This document shows, in pieces, positions 52,505 through 63,844 of a stretch of 64,000 nucleotides of DNA. Every line of letters begins with the position of its first letter. Position 1 is the stretch's first letter. Where the stretch lies: positions 78,360 through 142,359 of the forward strand of contig NZ_BBYK01000060.1 in the NCBI RefSeq assembly GCF_001570365.1. The letters are read 5' to 3'. Under the pieces are notes generated by a model. It searched no databases, was not told the DNA's origin, and was given only the letters and a program-made list of their open reading frames with translations. Origin of the DNA: Microtetraspora fusca (GTDB lineage Bacteria; Actinomycetota; Actinomycetes; Streptosporangiales; Streptosporangiaceae). The position numbers and the translations under genes are program-made.

Positions 52505-52568
52505 ATCGTGCGGTCTAACCGGACGTCGGATGTTACGACGTTCGGTTCGACCGCACGATTCTGTTTGT
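52505..52568 (+). terminator. Long hairpin terminator after lsr2
   Basis: ATCGTGCGGTC (52505-52515) pairs with GACCGCACGAT (52549-52559), with an inner stem CCGGACGTCG/CGACGTTCGG, followed by TCTGTTTGT. Confidence 0.85.
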
Positions 52569-52583
52569 ACTTCCCTAAACCTC

Positions 52584-52597
52584 GTTCGCTTGCGGCG
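52584..52597 (+). promoter_or_regulatory. ClgR-type box upstream of clpC
   Basis: GTTCGC-TTGCG-GCG fits the ClgR consensus GTTCGC-N5-GCG of actinomycetes exactly. ClgR activates clp protease genes. It lies 166 bp before the clpC start. Confidence 0.55.
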
Positions 52598-52762
52598 TAT
52601 CGGGAACACCTCACCCCCGGCAGGTAGTTGGATGAAGGGTGAACGCCCTGCTCTCGGGGAACGTCCTCTCTGATAGGAGCGGTTGCCGGGTCGGGGCTAC
52701 CATGCGGAAGGACGGGGCCGGATATGCCGGGTCCGCCTGACCGCTCTGTGAGGAGCGACGAG

Positions 52763-55267
<2,505 letters not shown>

Positions 55268-55292
55268 GCAACGGCGAGGATCCTCGCCGACG

Positions 55293-55333
55293 GAACCCCG
55301 CGTGAGACATCGCTCACGCGGGGTTCTTCTTTT
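55293..55333 (+). terminator. Rho-independent terminator after clpC
   Basis: GAACCCCGCGTGAG (55293-55306) pairs perfectly with CTCACGCGGGGTTC (55313-55326), followed by TTCTTTT. Confidence 0.95.
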
Positions 55334-55362
55334 ATCCGGCACCGGGCTATGCCACCACTCGA

Positions 55363-55374
55363 TGTAGTACTACA
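55363..55374. promoter_or_regulatory. Perfect palindrome TGTAGTACTACA
   Basis: A 12-bp perfect inverted repeat 219 bp before the EboE-like gene, with further TAC/GTA words close by. TGTAGTA-type sites recall operators of BlaI/CopY-family repressors, but no such gene is near. Tentative. Confidence 0.3.
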
Positions 55375-55592
55375 CTGCGTAGAGCGCCCGCCGGAGACAC
55401 GACGGGCCCGATATCACTCCCGCGGCGTACCAAGAAATCAGCTGCGGGGTGGACGCGGAAACCGGGAGCGCCGGGGCAGGCTCGGTGGCCCGGGCCGGAT
55501 TCCCGGCCGGGAGGTGACTCCCGTCCCGTGTGGCCAGGACAGGCCATATGGGCCAATGGAGCCGGGAAGCGGACAAGCCTTGGAGGGACCTG

Positions 55593-56528
55593 ATGCGCCT
55601 GTTGCACAACGACGGGACGCTCGTTCATGTGGCCTACAACACGGGAGTGCATCCCGCCGAGGACCTGGAGAACCTGATCGCGCACCTCACCCGCTACGCG
55701 GTGCCGGTGCGCAGGAAGCTGAGCGTGGACCGGCTCGGTGTGTGCCTGTGGCTCGCCCCGGCGGTCGCCGACCACCTCATGGCCGACCGCATAGAGCTGG
55801 TCCGGCTGCGCCGGTCGCTCGAGGAGCGCGGCCTGGAGGTCGTGAGCCTCAACGGCACCGGCGGCCGCCATCAGGAGGTTCCCGGTCCTGACTGGGCGAA
55901 GCCCGAGCGCTACCGGTACACGATGGCCCTGGCCAAGATTCTCGCGTTCCTGCTGCCGGATGACGTCCGGTTCGGCAGCATCTCGACGATCCCGATCGGC
56001 TGGCGCCGTGACTGGCCGGCCGACCTGCACGCGATAGCCTCCCGTCGGCTCGAGCGGCTCTCCCGGGAGCTGCGCGGGCTCTACAGCGTGACCGGCAAGA
56101 CGATCCGTGTCGGGTTCGAGCCGTGGCCCGGGTGCGTGCTGGAGACCACCGAGCAGGCCCTTCGGCGGGTCGGCGGCATCGACTCCGAGCACCTCGGCGT
56201 GTGCCTGGACGCCTGCCACCTGTCCCTGGGCGACGAGAAGGCCGGCGAGGCACTGCGTGGGCTGGCCCAGTCCGGCGCGCCGGTGGTGAAGCTCGGCCAC
56301 GTGCACAACCACGGCAAGGAGAGCCCGAGCACCCAGCCGGTGATCGAGGGCACGCTCAACGCGATCCTGTCGGGCGCGGTGAGCGGCAGCGCCCACGTCG
56401 AGGTCGAGGTCCACGACTGGGTCGCGCCGAAGACGAAGGGCCCCGCGGCGCTCGTCGCGCGGCTGGCCGACGAGCTCGACTGGACCCGCAGCAATCTGAC
56501 CGCCCTCGGGCTCAAGCTCGCCGCCTGA
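55593..56528 (+). CDS. EboE-like TIM-barrel protein (sugar-phosphate isomerase fold)
   Basis: A 311-residue protein. VHVAYNTGVHPAEDLENLIAHL near the start, RLGVCLWLAPAVADHL, FGSISTIPIGWR, VGFEPWPGCVLET and GVCLDACHLSLG fit the EboE group of metabolite-traffic proteins, built like xylose-isomerase-type TIM barrels. It is shorter than I expect for EboE, and the segment after VVSLNG goes straight through GGRHQEVPGPDW, without the FPY and VVK-x-VY-like words I know from the family. The other ebo genes are absent. ATG 55593 with GGAGGG upstream is chosen over 55530. Confidence 0.65.
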   Translation: MRLLHNDGTLVHVAYNTGVHPAEDLENLIAHLTRYAVPVRRKLSVDRLGVCLWLAPAVADHLMADRIELVRLRRSLEERGLEVVSLNGTGGRHQEVPGPDWAKPERYRYTMALAKILAFLLPDDVRFGSISTIPIGWRRDWPADLHAIASRRLERLSRELRGLYSVTGKTIRVGFEPWPGCVLETTEQALRRVGGIDSEHLGVCLDACHLSLGDEKAGEALRGLAQSGAPVVKLGHVHNHGKESPSTQPVIEGTLNAILSGAVSGSAHVEVEVHDWVAPKTKGPAALVARLADELDWTRSNLTALGLKLAA

Positions 56529-57395
56529 TCAGGCGGGTAGCCGGTACGTCCCGTCCGTGAGGACCTCGGCCAGCCCGTCGTCCAGGAGGCCGTCCAGAGC
56601 CCTCTCCCGCTGGACGTGGTCCGCCCAGACCACGTCCAGCGCCTCTTTGGGCACCGGGCCGTGCGCCTCGCGCAGGACGGCCAGCAGCCGCCCCCGGCAC
56701 TGCCGGTCGGTGCCCGTGTACGTCTGGCCGCGCCGTACCGGGCCGTCGTGGGCGGGCCGTCCGGCGAGGCGCCAGGCGCACTGCGCGGCGACCGGGCAGC
56801 CCTCGCAGCGCGGAGCCCGCGCCGTGCAGACGAGCGCGCCGAGCTCCATCACCGCGACCGCCCAGCGCGGTGCGCCGACGGCGGGGATGAGCGACTCGGC
56901 GAGCCTGCGCTCGGCCGACGTGGTCGCCTTCGGCGGGTACTCCTCGCCGCGTACGGTCCGGGCCAGCACCCGGCGGACGTTCGTGTCCAGGACGGCGTGG
57001 CTGCGCCCGTAGGCGAAGCTCGCGACCGCTGCGGCGGTGTAGTCGCCGATGCCGGGAAGCGCCCGCAGCACCTCGTAGGTGTCGGGGACACGGCCTCCGT
57101 GCTCGGCCGTGATCACTCGGGCGCAGGCGTGCAGGTTCAAGGCCCGGCGCGGGTATCCGAGGCGGCCCCAATGCCGTACGGCCTCGCCCGGCGGCTGGGC
57201 GGCCAGCGCCTCCGGGGTGGGCCAGCGCTCCATCCACTCGGTCCAGATCGGCAGCACCCTGTTGACGGGGGTCTGCTGCAGCATGATCTCGCTGACGAGG
57301 ATGCCCCACGGGGTCGCCTCCGGCCGGCGCCACGGCAGGTCCCGGTTGTGCTCGGCGTACCAGTCGAGGATCGGCTCGCGCAGTGAGATGGCCAC
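56529..57395 (-). CDS. mutY: A/G-specific adenine glycosylase
   Basis: A 288-residue DNA repair enzyme that removes adenine opposite 8-oxoguanine. Catalytic Glu36 is in VSEIMLQQT, the helix-hairpin-helix LPGIGDYTA is near 113-121, and Asp137 is in VLDTNVRRV. The 4Fe-4S ligands C190, C197, C200 and C206 have the right C-x6-C-x2-C-x5-C spacing. The 8-oxoG-recognising C-terminal domain of longer MutY is reduced, which is usual in actinomycetes. The stop directly abuts the EboE-like gene (convergent). GTG 57395 is the start. Confidence 0.94.
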   Translation of the reverse strand: MAISLREPILDWYAEHNRDLPWRRPEATPWGILVSEIMLQQTPVNRVLPIWTEWMERWPTPEALAAQPPGEAVRHWGRLGYPRRALNLHACARVITAEHGGRVPDTYEVLRALPGIGDYTAAAVASFAYGRSHAVLDTNVRRVLARTVRGEEYPPKATTSAERRLAESLIPAVGAPRWAVAVMELGALVCTARAPRCEGCPVAAQCAWRLAGRPAHDGPVRRGQTYTGTDRQCRGRLLAVLREAHGPVPKEALDVVWADHVQRERALDGLLDDGLAEVLTDGTYRLPA

Positions 57396-57477
57396 CTGCC
57401 GACCTTACCGGGGCCGTGCTGCCGTGCCGTCGGCGAGCCGTTCCCCTTCGCGCCCAACGACTCACCATACTTACCGT

Positions 57478-58242
57478 ATGGATCCGGACACGTTCCGTAG
57501 TGACATCGGCATCGAGGGGACGGACGTCTACTGGCGCCGTCGCATGGCGGTGCTCACCGGCGTTCTCGTCGTGGTGGCGGTCGTGGCCTGGGCATGCACG
57601 AGCGCCTCGGGGCGGCAGACGTCCGCCGGAGCGACCAAGGGTGCCACGCCCGCGCCCGACGCGCTGGTCGTCTCGCTGCCGTCGCCGCTCGCCTCGCCCT
57701 CGGCAAGCGCCTCGCCCACCCCCTCGCCGTCCGGCGAGACGGAGGCCAAGAGCGACAAAGGCGATAGGGCCGACAAAAACGGTAAAGAGGGCAAGGACGG
57801 CAAGGGTGCGAAGGACGCGAAGGCCGCCGCCCCGCGCCGCCCCGGCGATCCCTGCGACCCCAATGAACTCGTGATCAGCCTGCGGGGCGGCCAGCAGACG
57901 TACGCGGGGAGCGCCGAGCCGACGTTCCTGCTGACCCTCGTGAGCACCGCGAAGGTGGACTGCACCGTGGACGTCGGCCCCCGGGTGCTGGAGACGCGCA
58001 TCATCTCGGGCAACGACCGGGTGTGGTCCACGGCCGACTGCGTCAGCGGCGACGGCGACGACATCCAGATGCTCAAGCGCGGCATTCCGTACGTGCGGAC
58101 CATCCGCTGGGACCGGCACCGCTCGGGGCAGGACTGCACGGCCAAGCGCGCGGCCGCCCTGCCGGGCACGTACGTCGCCTGGACGCACGCGGACGGCCTG
58201 GACGGACTGCACAGCCCGAAGACGGTCTTCTACCTGCGCTGA
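57478..58242 (+). CDS. Membrane-anchored protein with secreted beta domain
   Basis: A 254-residue protein: a short cytoplasmic N-terminus, one membrane helix (about 25-41), a Ser/Pro linker followed by a Lys/Asp-rich segment (KSDKGDRADKNGKEGKDGKG), and a C-terminal domain from about 120 with strand patterns (LVISLRGGQQTYAGSAEPTFLLTLVST, GTYVAWTHADG). Four Cys in that domain could form two disulfides. The function is not recognised; such domains are common among actinomycete surface proteins. CATACT at 57466-57471 is six bases before ATG 57478; it is divergent from mutY. Confidence 0.7.
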   Translation: MDPDTFRSDIGIEGTDVYWRRRMAVLTGVLVVVAVVAWACTSASGRQTSAGATKGATPAPDALVVSLPSPLASPSASASPTPSPSGETEAKSDKGDRADKNGKEGKDGKGAKDAKAAAPRRPGDPCDPNELVISLRGGQQTYAGSAEPTFLLTLVSTAKVDCTVDVGPRVLETRIISGNDRVWSTADCVSGDGDDIQMLKRGIPYVRTIRWDRHRSGQDCTAKRAAALPGTYVAWTHADGLDGLHSPKTVFYLR

Positions 58243-58273
58243 CCGCGACGGGCGGGGTGATGCCCGGAGTGAC

Positions 58274-59362
58274 TCAGATGTAGCGTTCGAGCAGCGAGGA
58301 CTCCGCGAGGCGGGACAGCCCCTCGCGGACGCTGCGGGCTCGGGTCTCGCCCACGCCGCCCACCGACTGGAGGTCGTCGACGCTGGCGGCCAGGAGCTTC
58401 TGCAGCCCGCCGAAGTGGTCGACGAGCCGCTCCACGATCGTGTCGGGCAGCCGCGGCACCTTGGCCAGCAGCCGGAAGCCGCGGGGGCTGACCGGCCCGT
58501 CCAGGGCACCCGTGTCGGAGTAGCCGAGCACGTGGGCGACCTTCGACGGGTCGAGCAGGTCGCCGGAGGACAGCGCGTCGAGCGCGTGCAGATGCTCGGT
58601 GAAGTCGCCCGAGCGCTCAAGCGTGGAGTCGGGCAGGTAGTCGCGCACGATCAGCTCACGATCGGTGTCCACGCCGGCGACCAGCTCGTCCAACTGGAGC
58701 GAGAGCAGCCGCCCGTCGGTGCCGAGCTCGACGACGTAGCCCTCGATCTCACCCGCGATGCGGCGGACCATCTCCAGCCGCTGGACCACCGTCACCACCT
58801 CGCGGACCGTGACCAGATCCTCGATCTCCAGGGCGGACAGCGTGCCGGAGACCTCGTCCAGCCGCATCTTGTAGCGCTCCAGAGTCGCGAGCGCCTGGTT
58901 GGCCTTGGAGAGGATGGCCGCGGACTCCTCCAGGACGTAGCGCGTGCCGTCCAGGTAGAGCGCGATCATCCGCATCGACTTGCTGATCGCGATCACGGGG
59001 AAGGACGTCTGCCTGGCCACCCGCTGAGCCGTGCGGTGGCGGGTGCCGGACTCGTCGGTCGGGATGGCGGGGTCGGGCACGAGGTGCACGCCCGCGCGGA
59101 CGATCCGCAGATCGCCGCTGTTCAGCACGATCGCGCCGTCCATCTTGGCGAGCTCGCGGAGCCGGGTCGCGGCGAACTCGACGTCGAGCTCGAACCCGCC
59201 GGTGCAGATCTCCTCGACGGTGCGGTCGTAACCGAGAACGATCAGTCCCCCGGTGTGGCCGCGGAGAACCCGCTCCAGGCCCTCGCGCAGCGCGGTGCCA
59301 GGGGCGACGGCGGCGAGAATCGCCCTGCGCCGCTCGTCAGATCCCTTGTCGTTGTATGGCAC
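58274..59362 (-). CDS. disA: DNA-integrity scanning diadenylate cyclase DisA
   Basis: A 362-residue enzyme that makes c-di-AMP from two ATP and slows when it meets branched DNA. The cyclase motifs DGA (75-77) and RHRTA (108-112) are intact; a helical spine follows, and the C-terminal helix-hairpin-helix domain has [19 protein letters not shown]. The disA-radA pairing, 56 bp apart on one strand with radA first, is the standard arrangement. Its product is the ligand of the riboswitch at 48314-48462. Confidence 0.97.
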   Translation of the reverse strand: MPYNDKGSDERRRAILAAVAPGTALREGLERVLRGHTGGLIVLGYDRTVEEICTGGFELDVEFAATRLRELAKMDGAIVLNSGDLRIVRAGVHLVPDPAIPTDESGTRHRTAQRVARQTSFPVIAISKSMRMIALYLDGTRYVLEESAAILSKANQALATLERYKMRLDEVSGTLSALEIEDLVTVREVVTVVQRLEMVRRIAGEIEGYVVELGTDGRLLSLQLDELVAGVDTDRELIVRDYLPDSTLERSGDFTEHLHALDALSSGDLLDPSKVAHVLGYSDTGALDGPVSPRGFRLLAKVPRLPDTIVERLVDHFGGLQKLLAASVDDLQSVGGVGETRARSVREGLSRLAESSLLERYI

Positions 59363-59418
59363 GTGACCCCCGCGGTCGGACGCATTACCTCGCCCAGTTT
59401 ACCGGCGCAAGTCAGCTC

Positions 59419-60846
59419 TCACCGGACGTGTGAGAGAGCGTCCCAGACGTATTCCGCCTCGGTGACCTCGAAGCCCGGGGCGAAGGTCGTGGTGCGCAGC
59501 ACGGGCTCGCGGACCGCGACGAGATGGCCGCGCGACGGCGCCCGTTCCAGCTTGGGCGCCTCTTCCTCAAGCGACCCCTTGGGGACCAGCGCGCGGGTGA
59601 AGCCGAGCCGGGCCGCCTCCGACAGGCGGCGCCGTACGTCGCGGACCGGGCGCAGCTCTCCGGCGAGCCCCACCTCGCCCAGCACGATCAGCCCGGCGGG
59701 CAGCGCCTGGTCGGCGGCCGCGCTCACCACGGACAGCATGAGGGCCAGATCGACGGCGGGGTCGGTGAGCCGGATGCCGCCAACCGTGGCGGTGAACACG
59801 TCACACTTGCCGATCTTGGCCTGCAGGCGGCGCTCCATCACCGCGAGCACCATCGCCACCCGGTAGGAGTCCAGGCCGGAGGAGGTCCGCCTCGGCTGCG
59901 GCGCCTCGGTCGGACCGACGAGGGCCTGCACCTCGGCGGGGATCGGGCGGGTGCCCTCGATGGTGACCGTGACGCAGGTGCCCGGCACCGGCTCGGCGTG
60001 GCGGGACAGGAACAGCCCGCTGGGGTCGGTGATCCCGGTGATGCCGCGCTCGTTCAGGTCGAAGCAGCCGACCTCGTCGATCGGGCCGAACCGGTTCTTC
60101 ACCGCGCGGACCATGCGGAGCCGGGAGTTGCGGTCGCCCTCGAAGTGGAGCACCACGTCGACGAGATGTTCGAGCACACGGGGACCGGCGATCGTGCCGT
60201 CCTTGGTCACGTGGCCGACGAGGACCGTGGACATGCCGCGCTCCTTGGCCAGGCGGACGAGGTTGCCCGCGACCTCGCGCACCTGGGTGACGCCGCCCGG
60301 CACGCCGGTGGCCTCGGCGGAGCCGATGGTCTGCACCGAGTCGACGATGAGCATCCGCGGCTGGACCTTCTCCACATGGGTGACCAGGGCCGACAGGTCC
60401 GTCTCGGCGGCGAGGTAGAGCTTGGACTCGATCGCGCCGATGCGGTCGGCGCGCATCCGGACCTGGGCGGCGGACTCCTCGCCGGTGACGTAGAGGACGG
60501 TCTCGTGGGCCGCGGTGCGCGCGGCGGCCTCCAGCAGCAGCGTGGACTTGCCGATGCCGGGCTCGCCGGCGAGCAGGACGACCGCGCCCGGCACCAGGCC
60601 GCCGCCGAGCACCCGGTCGAGCTCGCCCACCCCGGTGGAGCGGGCGTGCGCGACCTCGGCCTTCACCTCGCCGATCGGGACCGCGGGAGCGGAGACCGCG
60701 CCCGGCTTGACCACGCTGACGCCCTGGCGGGCGCCGGCCTCCTCGACCGTGCCCCACGCCTGGCACTCGCCACAGCGCCCCACCCACTTCGCGGTGGTCC
60801 ACCCGCACTCGCCGCACCGGTAGGACACCCTCTGCTTCGTCGCCAC
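59419..60846 (-). CDS. radA: DNA repair protein RadA
   Basis: A 475-residue RecA-like ATPase that helps process recombination intermediates. The N-terminal zinc finger has C11, C14, C25 and C28; Walker A GEPGIGKS is at 94-101; the RadA-specific VKNRFG is present; and a Lon-like C-terminal domain ends the protein (DVFTATVGGIRLTDPAVDLALMLSVVSA). ATG 60846. It lies upstream of disA on the same strand and probably forms an operon with it. Confidence 0.96.
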   Translation of the reverse strand: MATKQRVSYRCGECGWTTAKWVGRCGECQAWGTVEEAGARQGVSVVKPGAVSAPAVPIGEVKAEVAHARSTGVGELDRVLGGGLVPGAVVLLAGEPGIGKSTLLLEAAARTAAHETVLYVTGEESAAQVRMRADRIGAIESKLYLAAETDLSALVTHVEKVQPRMLIVDSVQTIGSAEATGVPGGVTQVREVAGNLVRLAKERGMSTVLVGHVTKDGTIAGPRVLEHLVDVVLHFEGDRNSRLRMVRAVKNRFGPIDEVGCFDLNERGITGITDPSGLFLSRHAEPVPGTCVTVTIEGTRPIPAEVQALVGPTEAPQPRRTSSGLDSYRVAMVLAVMERRLQAKIGKCDVFTATVGGIRLTDPAVDLALMLSVVSAAADQALPAGLIVLGEVGLAGELRPVRDVRRRLSEAARLGFTRALVPKGSLEEEAPKLERAPSRGHLVAVREPVLRTTTFAPGFEVTEAEYVWDALSHVR

Positions 60847-60906
60847 GGGGGCACGCTACCGGTCCACGCCGACAATCAGGGACGTACGTCCAGGGACGTG
60901 CCCGGC

Positions 60907-61221
60907 TCAGAAGCAGCCGTCGAGGTCGGCGAGCAGGAGGCGCTTGGGCTTGGCCCCGCGGATCTGCCGGACCACCTCGCCGTTCCGGTAGAGGTTGAGC
61001 GTCGGGAAGCCGAGGATGTCGTACCGGCGGGCGATCTCGGGATGGTCGTCGGCGTTGATCTTGGCCACCGTGAGGCGGTCGCCGTACTCTGCGTCGATCT
61101 CGGCCAGGATCGGGGCGAGCATGCGGCAGGGCGGGCACCACTCGGTCCAGAAATCCACCAGGACGGGTTTGTCGCTCCGCAGCACCTGCTCGTCGAACGT
61201 CTCGGCGGTCACGGTGATCAT
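60907..61221 (-). CDS. trxA: Thioredoxin
   Basis: A 104-residue thioredoxin. The active site is WCPPC rather than the usual WCGPC, in VLVDFWTEWCPPCRMLAPIL; the cis-proline is in GFPTLNLYRNGE. The change next to the first Cys should alter the redox potential. AGGAGGAGAGCC is a strong ribosome site before ATG 61221. The start overlaps the stop of the MerR gene (ATGA), so the two are co-translated and probably co-regulated. Confidence 0.93.
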   Translation of the reverse strand: MITVTAETFDEQVLRSDKPVLVDFWTEWCPPCRMLAPILAEIDAEYGDRLTVAKINADDHPEIARRYDILGFPTLNLYRNGEVVRQIRGAKPKRLLLADLDGCF

Positions 61222-61598
61222 GGCTCTCCTCCTCTGGAAAACACGCAGCCGGGACAGGCCAGTGCGAGCTGGGCCGCCACCTCGGCTCTGCGGGCGAGCA
61301 GCGCGCGGACCTCGGTGTCGATCTCGGCCAGCTTGCGCCGGTAGACCGCCACCGAGTCGGGGCAGGCGTTCCCCGAGGGCTTGCCCGAGCGCAGGCACTC
61401 CACGAACGGCCGGGCGTCCTCCAAGGTGAACCCCACCGCCATGAGTGAACGGATCTCCGCGACCAGCCGCACGTCGGCCTCGTCGTACTCCCGGTATCCG
61501 TTCGCCGAGCGGCGCGCCTCGATCAGCCCCTGCTGTTCGTAGTAGCGCAACGCCCGGGTGCTCACCCCCGCGCGCCGAGCCAGCTCCCCTATGCGCAT
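61218..61598 (-). CDS. MerR family transcriptional regulator
   Basis: A 126-residue regulator. The winged helix reads MRIGELARRAGVSTRALRYYEQQGLI and the linking helix is long, as usual. Cysteines occur at FVECLRS near 67, NACPDS near 77 and CPGCVF near 115-118; these could bind a metal or act as redox switches. It is coupled by overlap to thioredoxin, which favours thiol or metal stress as the signal (inferred). Its promoter, at 61618-61649, has the MerR-type long spacer. Confidence 0.92.
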   Translation of the reverse strand: MRIGELARRAGVSTRALRYYEQQGLIEARRSANGYREYDEADVRLVAEIRSLMAVGFTLEDARPFVECLRSGKPSGNACPDSVAVYRRKLAEIDTEVRALLARRAEVAAQLALACPGCVFSRGGEP

Positions 61599-61617
61599 CG
61601 GCCCTCCCAGAGCCCCG

Positions 61618-61656
61618 ACCGTAAGCCTTGACGCCAACGTCAATGTCAAGGCGTAC
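61618..61656 (-). promoter_or_regulatory. MerR-type promoter with operator in the spacer
   Basis: On the minus strand, TTGACA (61649-61644) and TACGGT (61623-61618) are 20 bp apart, longer than the normal 17. The inverted repeat CCTTGAC...GTCAAGG (61626-61651) lies over the spacer; the outer arms extend it to 12 bases with one mismatch. This overlong, operator-filled spacer is typical of promoters that MerR proteins activate by twisting DNA. Confidence 0.85.
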
Positions 61657-61662
61657 AGGGGC

Positions 61663-62361
61663 TCAGAAATGCCGCCAGCGCAGGACGTTGGGGTAGGCGA
61701 TCTCCAGGCCCTCGGTCTCCTCCACCGCGGCGCGGGCGACCTCGGGCGTGAACTCGATCCGCAGCACGCTCTCCAGGTCGGCCCTGGACGCGAAGACCAT
61801 CCGCAGGTCGAGCTCGCGGCGCTGCCAGCCCTGCCGGGACCAGAACGCCTCCACGTCCTCGGGCGAGTACGACGGCAGCGTCCGGCGGAACCAGCGCCCG
61901 AAGGCACCCCTCGTGGCGTCCAGGTCCACCACGAAGGCCGCGCCGCCGCGGCGCATGACCCGGGACAGCTCGCGCAGCCCCGGCTCGCATCCGGGCCCGA
62001 AGAAGTACGCCCAGCGGGCGACGGCCACGTCCGCCGAGGCGTCGGGCACGGGAAGCGCCTGCGCCGTGCCCGTACGGACCCGGACGTTGGGCAGGGAGGC
62101 GCAGCGGGTGGCGGCGTGCGAGGCGAGTTCGGCGTGCGGTTCCACTCCGACCACGCGAGCGGCGGTCGCGGCGAGCGTGGGCAGGTGGAAACCGGTGCCG
62201 CAGCCGATGTCCAGCACGTTGCCGCCGTCCCAGGGGCGGATCGCGCGCATGGCCGCGTCGGCGACCCCGTCGGGGTCCACCGCCTGGTTTTCCACCTCGT
62301 AAATTTGCGGGGAGTTCCAGATGTTCGGGCTGGGAATCGCCCCGGTCAGGATGCGCGCCAT
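61663..62361 (-). CDS. Class I SAM-dependent methyltransferase
   Basis: A 232-residue methyltransferase of the UbiE/Methyltransf_11 type. The SAM loop is VLDIGCGTGFHLPTL near 49-63, with VVGVEPHAE and ALPVPDASADVAVARWAYFF following. IPSPNIWNSPQIYEVENQAVDP at the N-terminus is characteristic of a small actinomycete subgroup of unknown substrate. ATG 62361. It reads toward the MerR-trx pair, but those have their own promoter. Confidence 0.85.
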   Translation of the reverse strand: MARILTGAIPSPNIWNSPQIYEVENQAVDPDGVADAAMRAIRPWDGGNVLDIGCGTGFHLPTLAATAARVVGVEPHAELASHAATRCASLPNVRVRTGTAQALPVPDASADVAVARWAYFFGPGCEPGLRELSRVMRRGGAAFVVDLDATRGAFGRWFRRTLPSYSPEDVEAFWSRQGWQRRELDLRMVFASRADLESVLRIEFTPEVARAAVEETEGLEIAYPNVLRWRHF

Positions 62362-62441
62362 GCGTCAACGATAGGTTGTGATCTTGGCTGCATCATTGTG
62401 GCGTCGCGGCACCCGCTCTCCGCCCGGCTTAGGCTGGATCC

Positions 62442-63254
62442 GTGAGTGCCATCCGTGTCCCCAGCGCGAAGATCGCGTTGTCAACGGCGTCGGTGTACCC
62501 CGAGCGGACGCCGGACGCCTTCGAGCTGGCGCAGCGCCTGGGATACGACGGCGTAGAGATCATGGTCGGGCAGGACCCCGTCAGCCAGGACGTCGATGTC
62601 CTCCAGCGGCTGGTGGATCACTACCAGATGCCGATCCTGGCCGTGCACGCGCCGTGCCTGCTCGTGACCCAGCGGGTGTGGGGGCGCGACCCGTGGCTCA
62701 AGCTGCAGCGCGCCCGGCGGGCGGCCGAGCGGCTGGGCGCGCAGACCGTGGTGGTCCACCCGCCCTTCCGCTGGCAGCGGGACTACGCCAAGGACTTCGA
62801 GGTCGGGCTGGCGCGGATGCGCGACGAGACCGACGTGGTCTTCGCGGTGGAGAACATGTTCCCGCTCCGGGCCCGCGGCAGCGAGGTCGTCCCGTACGCG
62901 CCGGGGTGGAACCCGATCGACTACGACTTCCCGAACGTCACGCTGGACCTGTCGCACACCGCGGTGTCGGGGTCGGACGCGATGGAGATGGCGGCCAAGC
63001 TCGGCGACCGGCTGGCGCACCTGCACCTGGCCGACGGCGTCGGGACCACCAACAAGGACGAGCATCTGGTGCCCGGACGGGGCAACCAGCCGTGCGCCCC
63101 GATGCTGCAGCGCCTCGCGAGCAACGGGTACGACGGCCTGGTGGTGCTGGAGATCAACACCCGCAGGGCGGCCGGCCGGAGCGAGCGGATCGACGATCTG
63201 GCCGAGGCGCTGGCCTTCGCGCGGCAGCACCTGGCGGCCTCGGGCCGGCGGTGA
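62442..63254 (+). CDS. Sugar-phosphate isomerase/epimerase family protein
   Basis: A 270-residue TIM barrel of the AP_endonuc_2/xylose-isomerase-like family. [14 protein letters not shown] near 32-45, [31 protein letters not shown] and [20 protein letters not shown] carry the metal-ligand positions (Glu, His, Asp, His, Glu). The substrate is unknown. TAGGCT at 62430-62435 is six bases before GTG 62442, hence probably leaderless. The stop overlaps the TetR gene by four bases (GTGA). Confidence 0.85.
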   Translation: MSAIRVPSAKIALSTASVYPERTPDAFELAQRLGYDGVEIMVGQDPVSQDVDVLQRLVDHYQMPILAVHAPCLLVTQRVWGRDPWLKLQRARRAAERLGAQTVVVHPPFRWQRDYAKDFEVGLARMRDETDVVFAVENMFPLRARGSEVVPYAPGWNPIDYDFPNVTLDLSHTAVSGSDAMEMAAKLGDRLAHLHLADGVGTTNKDEHLVPGRGNQPCAPMLQRLASNGYDGLVVLEINTRRAAGRSERIDDLAEALAFARQHLAASGRR

Positions 63255-63844
63255 CGGAGCAGACGGCGCCGAGGCGGCGGCCGGGCCGCAGGCCGGGGTC
63301 CGCCGACACTCGCGGCCAGGTGCTCTCAGCCGCGCGGAAGATCTTCGCCGAGAAGGGGTACGACAAGGCGACGGTTCGGGGGATCGCGGCCGAGGCGGGG
63401 GTGGACCCGGCGCTCGTCCACCATTACTTCTCCTCCAAGGAGGGCGTCTTCGTCGCGGCCATGCAGTTCCCCATGATGCCGGCGGACGTGCTCCCGAAGA
63501 TCCTCGCCGGCCCGCGCGAGCGGATCGGCGAGCGGATCGTCCGTTTCCTGCTGACGATGACGTCCGCACCCGAGGCCCGCGAGCCCATCGTGGCGCTGCT
63601 GCGAACCGCGATGGTGAACGAGCAGGCGGCCGGCATGCTGCGCGAGTTCATCACCGACGCGATCCTGACCCGGGTCGCGCAGGCGCTGTCCATCCCACCC
63701 ATCAGGATGGAGGTCGCCTTCGCCCAGATGTTCGGGGTACTGATGATGCGGTACATCGTCGAACTGGAACCGCTCGCCTCGGCGGACACGGAGGAGCTCG
63801 TCGAGATCCTCGCCCCTACGCTGCAGCGTTACCTGACCGCGTGA
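63251..63844 (+). CDS. TetR/AcrR family transcriptional regulator
   Basis: A 197-residue repressor. The N-terminal helix-turn-helix is [48 protein letters not shown], about 18-64, followed by an all-helical ligand domain ending [28 protein letters not shown]. An Arg/Pro-rich stretch ([11 protein letters not shown]) precedes it. Co-translation with the isomerase implies a shared function; the ligand is unknown. Confidence 0.93.
   Translation: MTEQTAPRRRPGRRPGSADTRGQVLSAARKIFAEKGYDKATVRGIAAEAGVDPALVHHYFSSKEGVFVAAMQFPMMPADVLPKILAGPRERIGERIVRFLLTMTSAPEAREPIVALLRTAMVNEQAAGMLREFITDAILTRVAQALSIPPIRMEVAFAQMFGVLMMRYIVELEPLASADTEELVEILAPTLQRYLTA

Noticed and set aside
56512..58620. 702-codon minus-strand frame across mutY and its neighbours
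   Set aside because: Frame-shifted shadow of mutY and disA; Arg/Pro-rich, no conserved motif.
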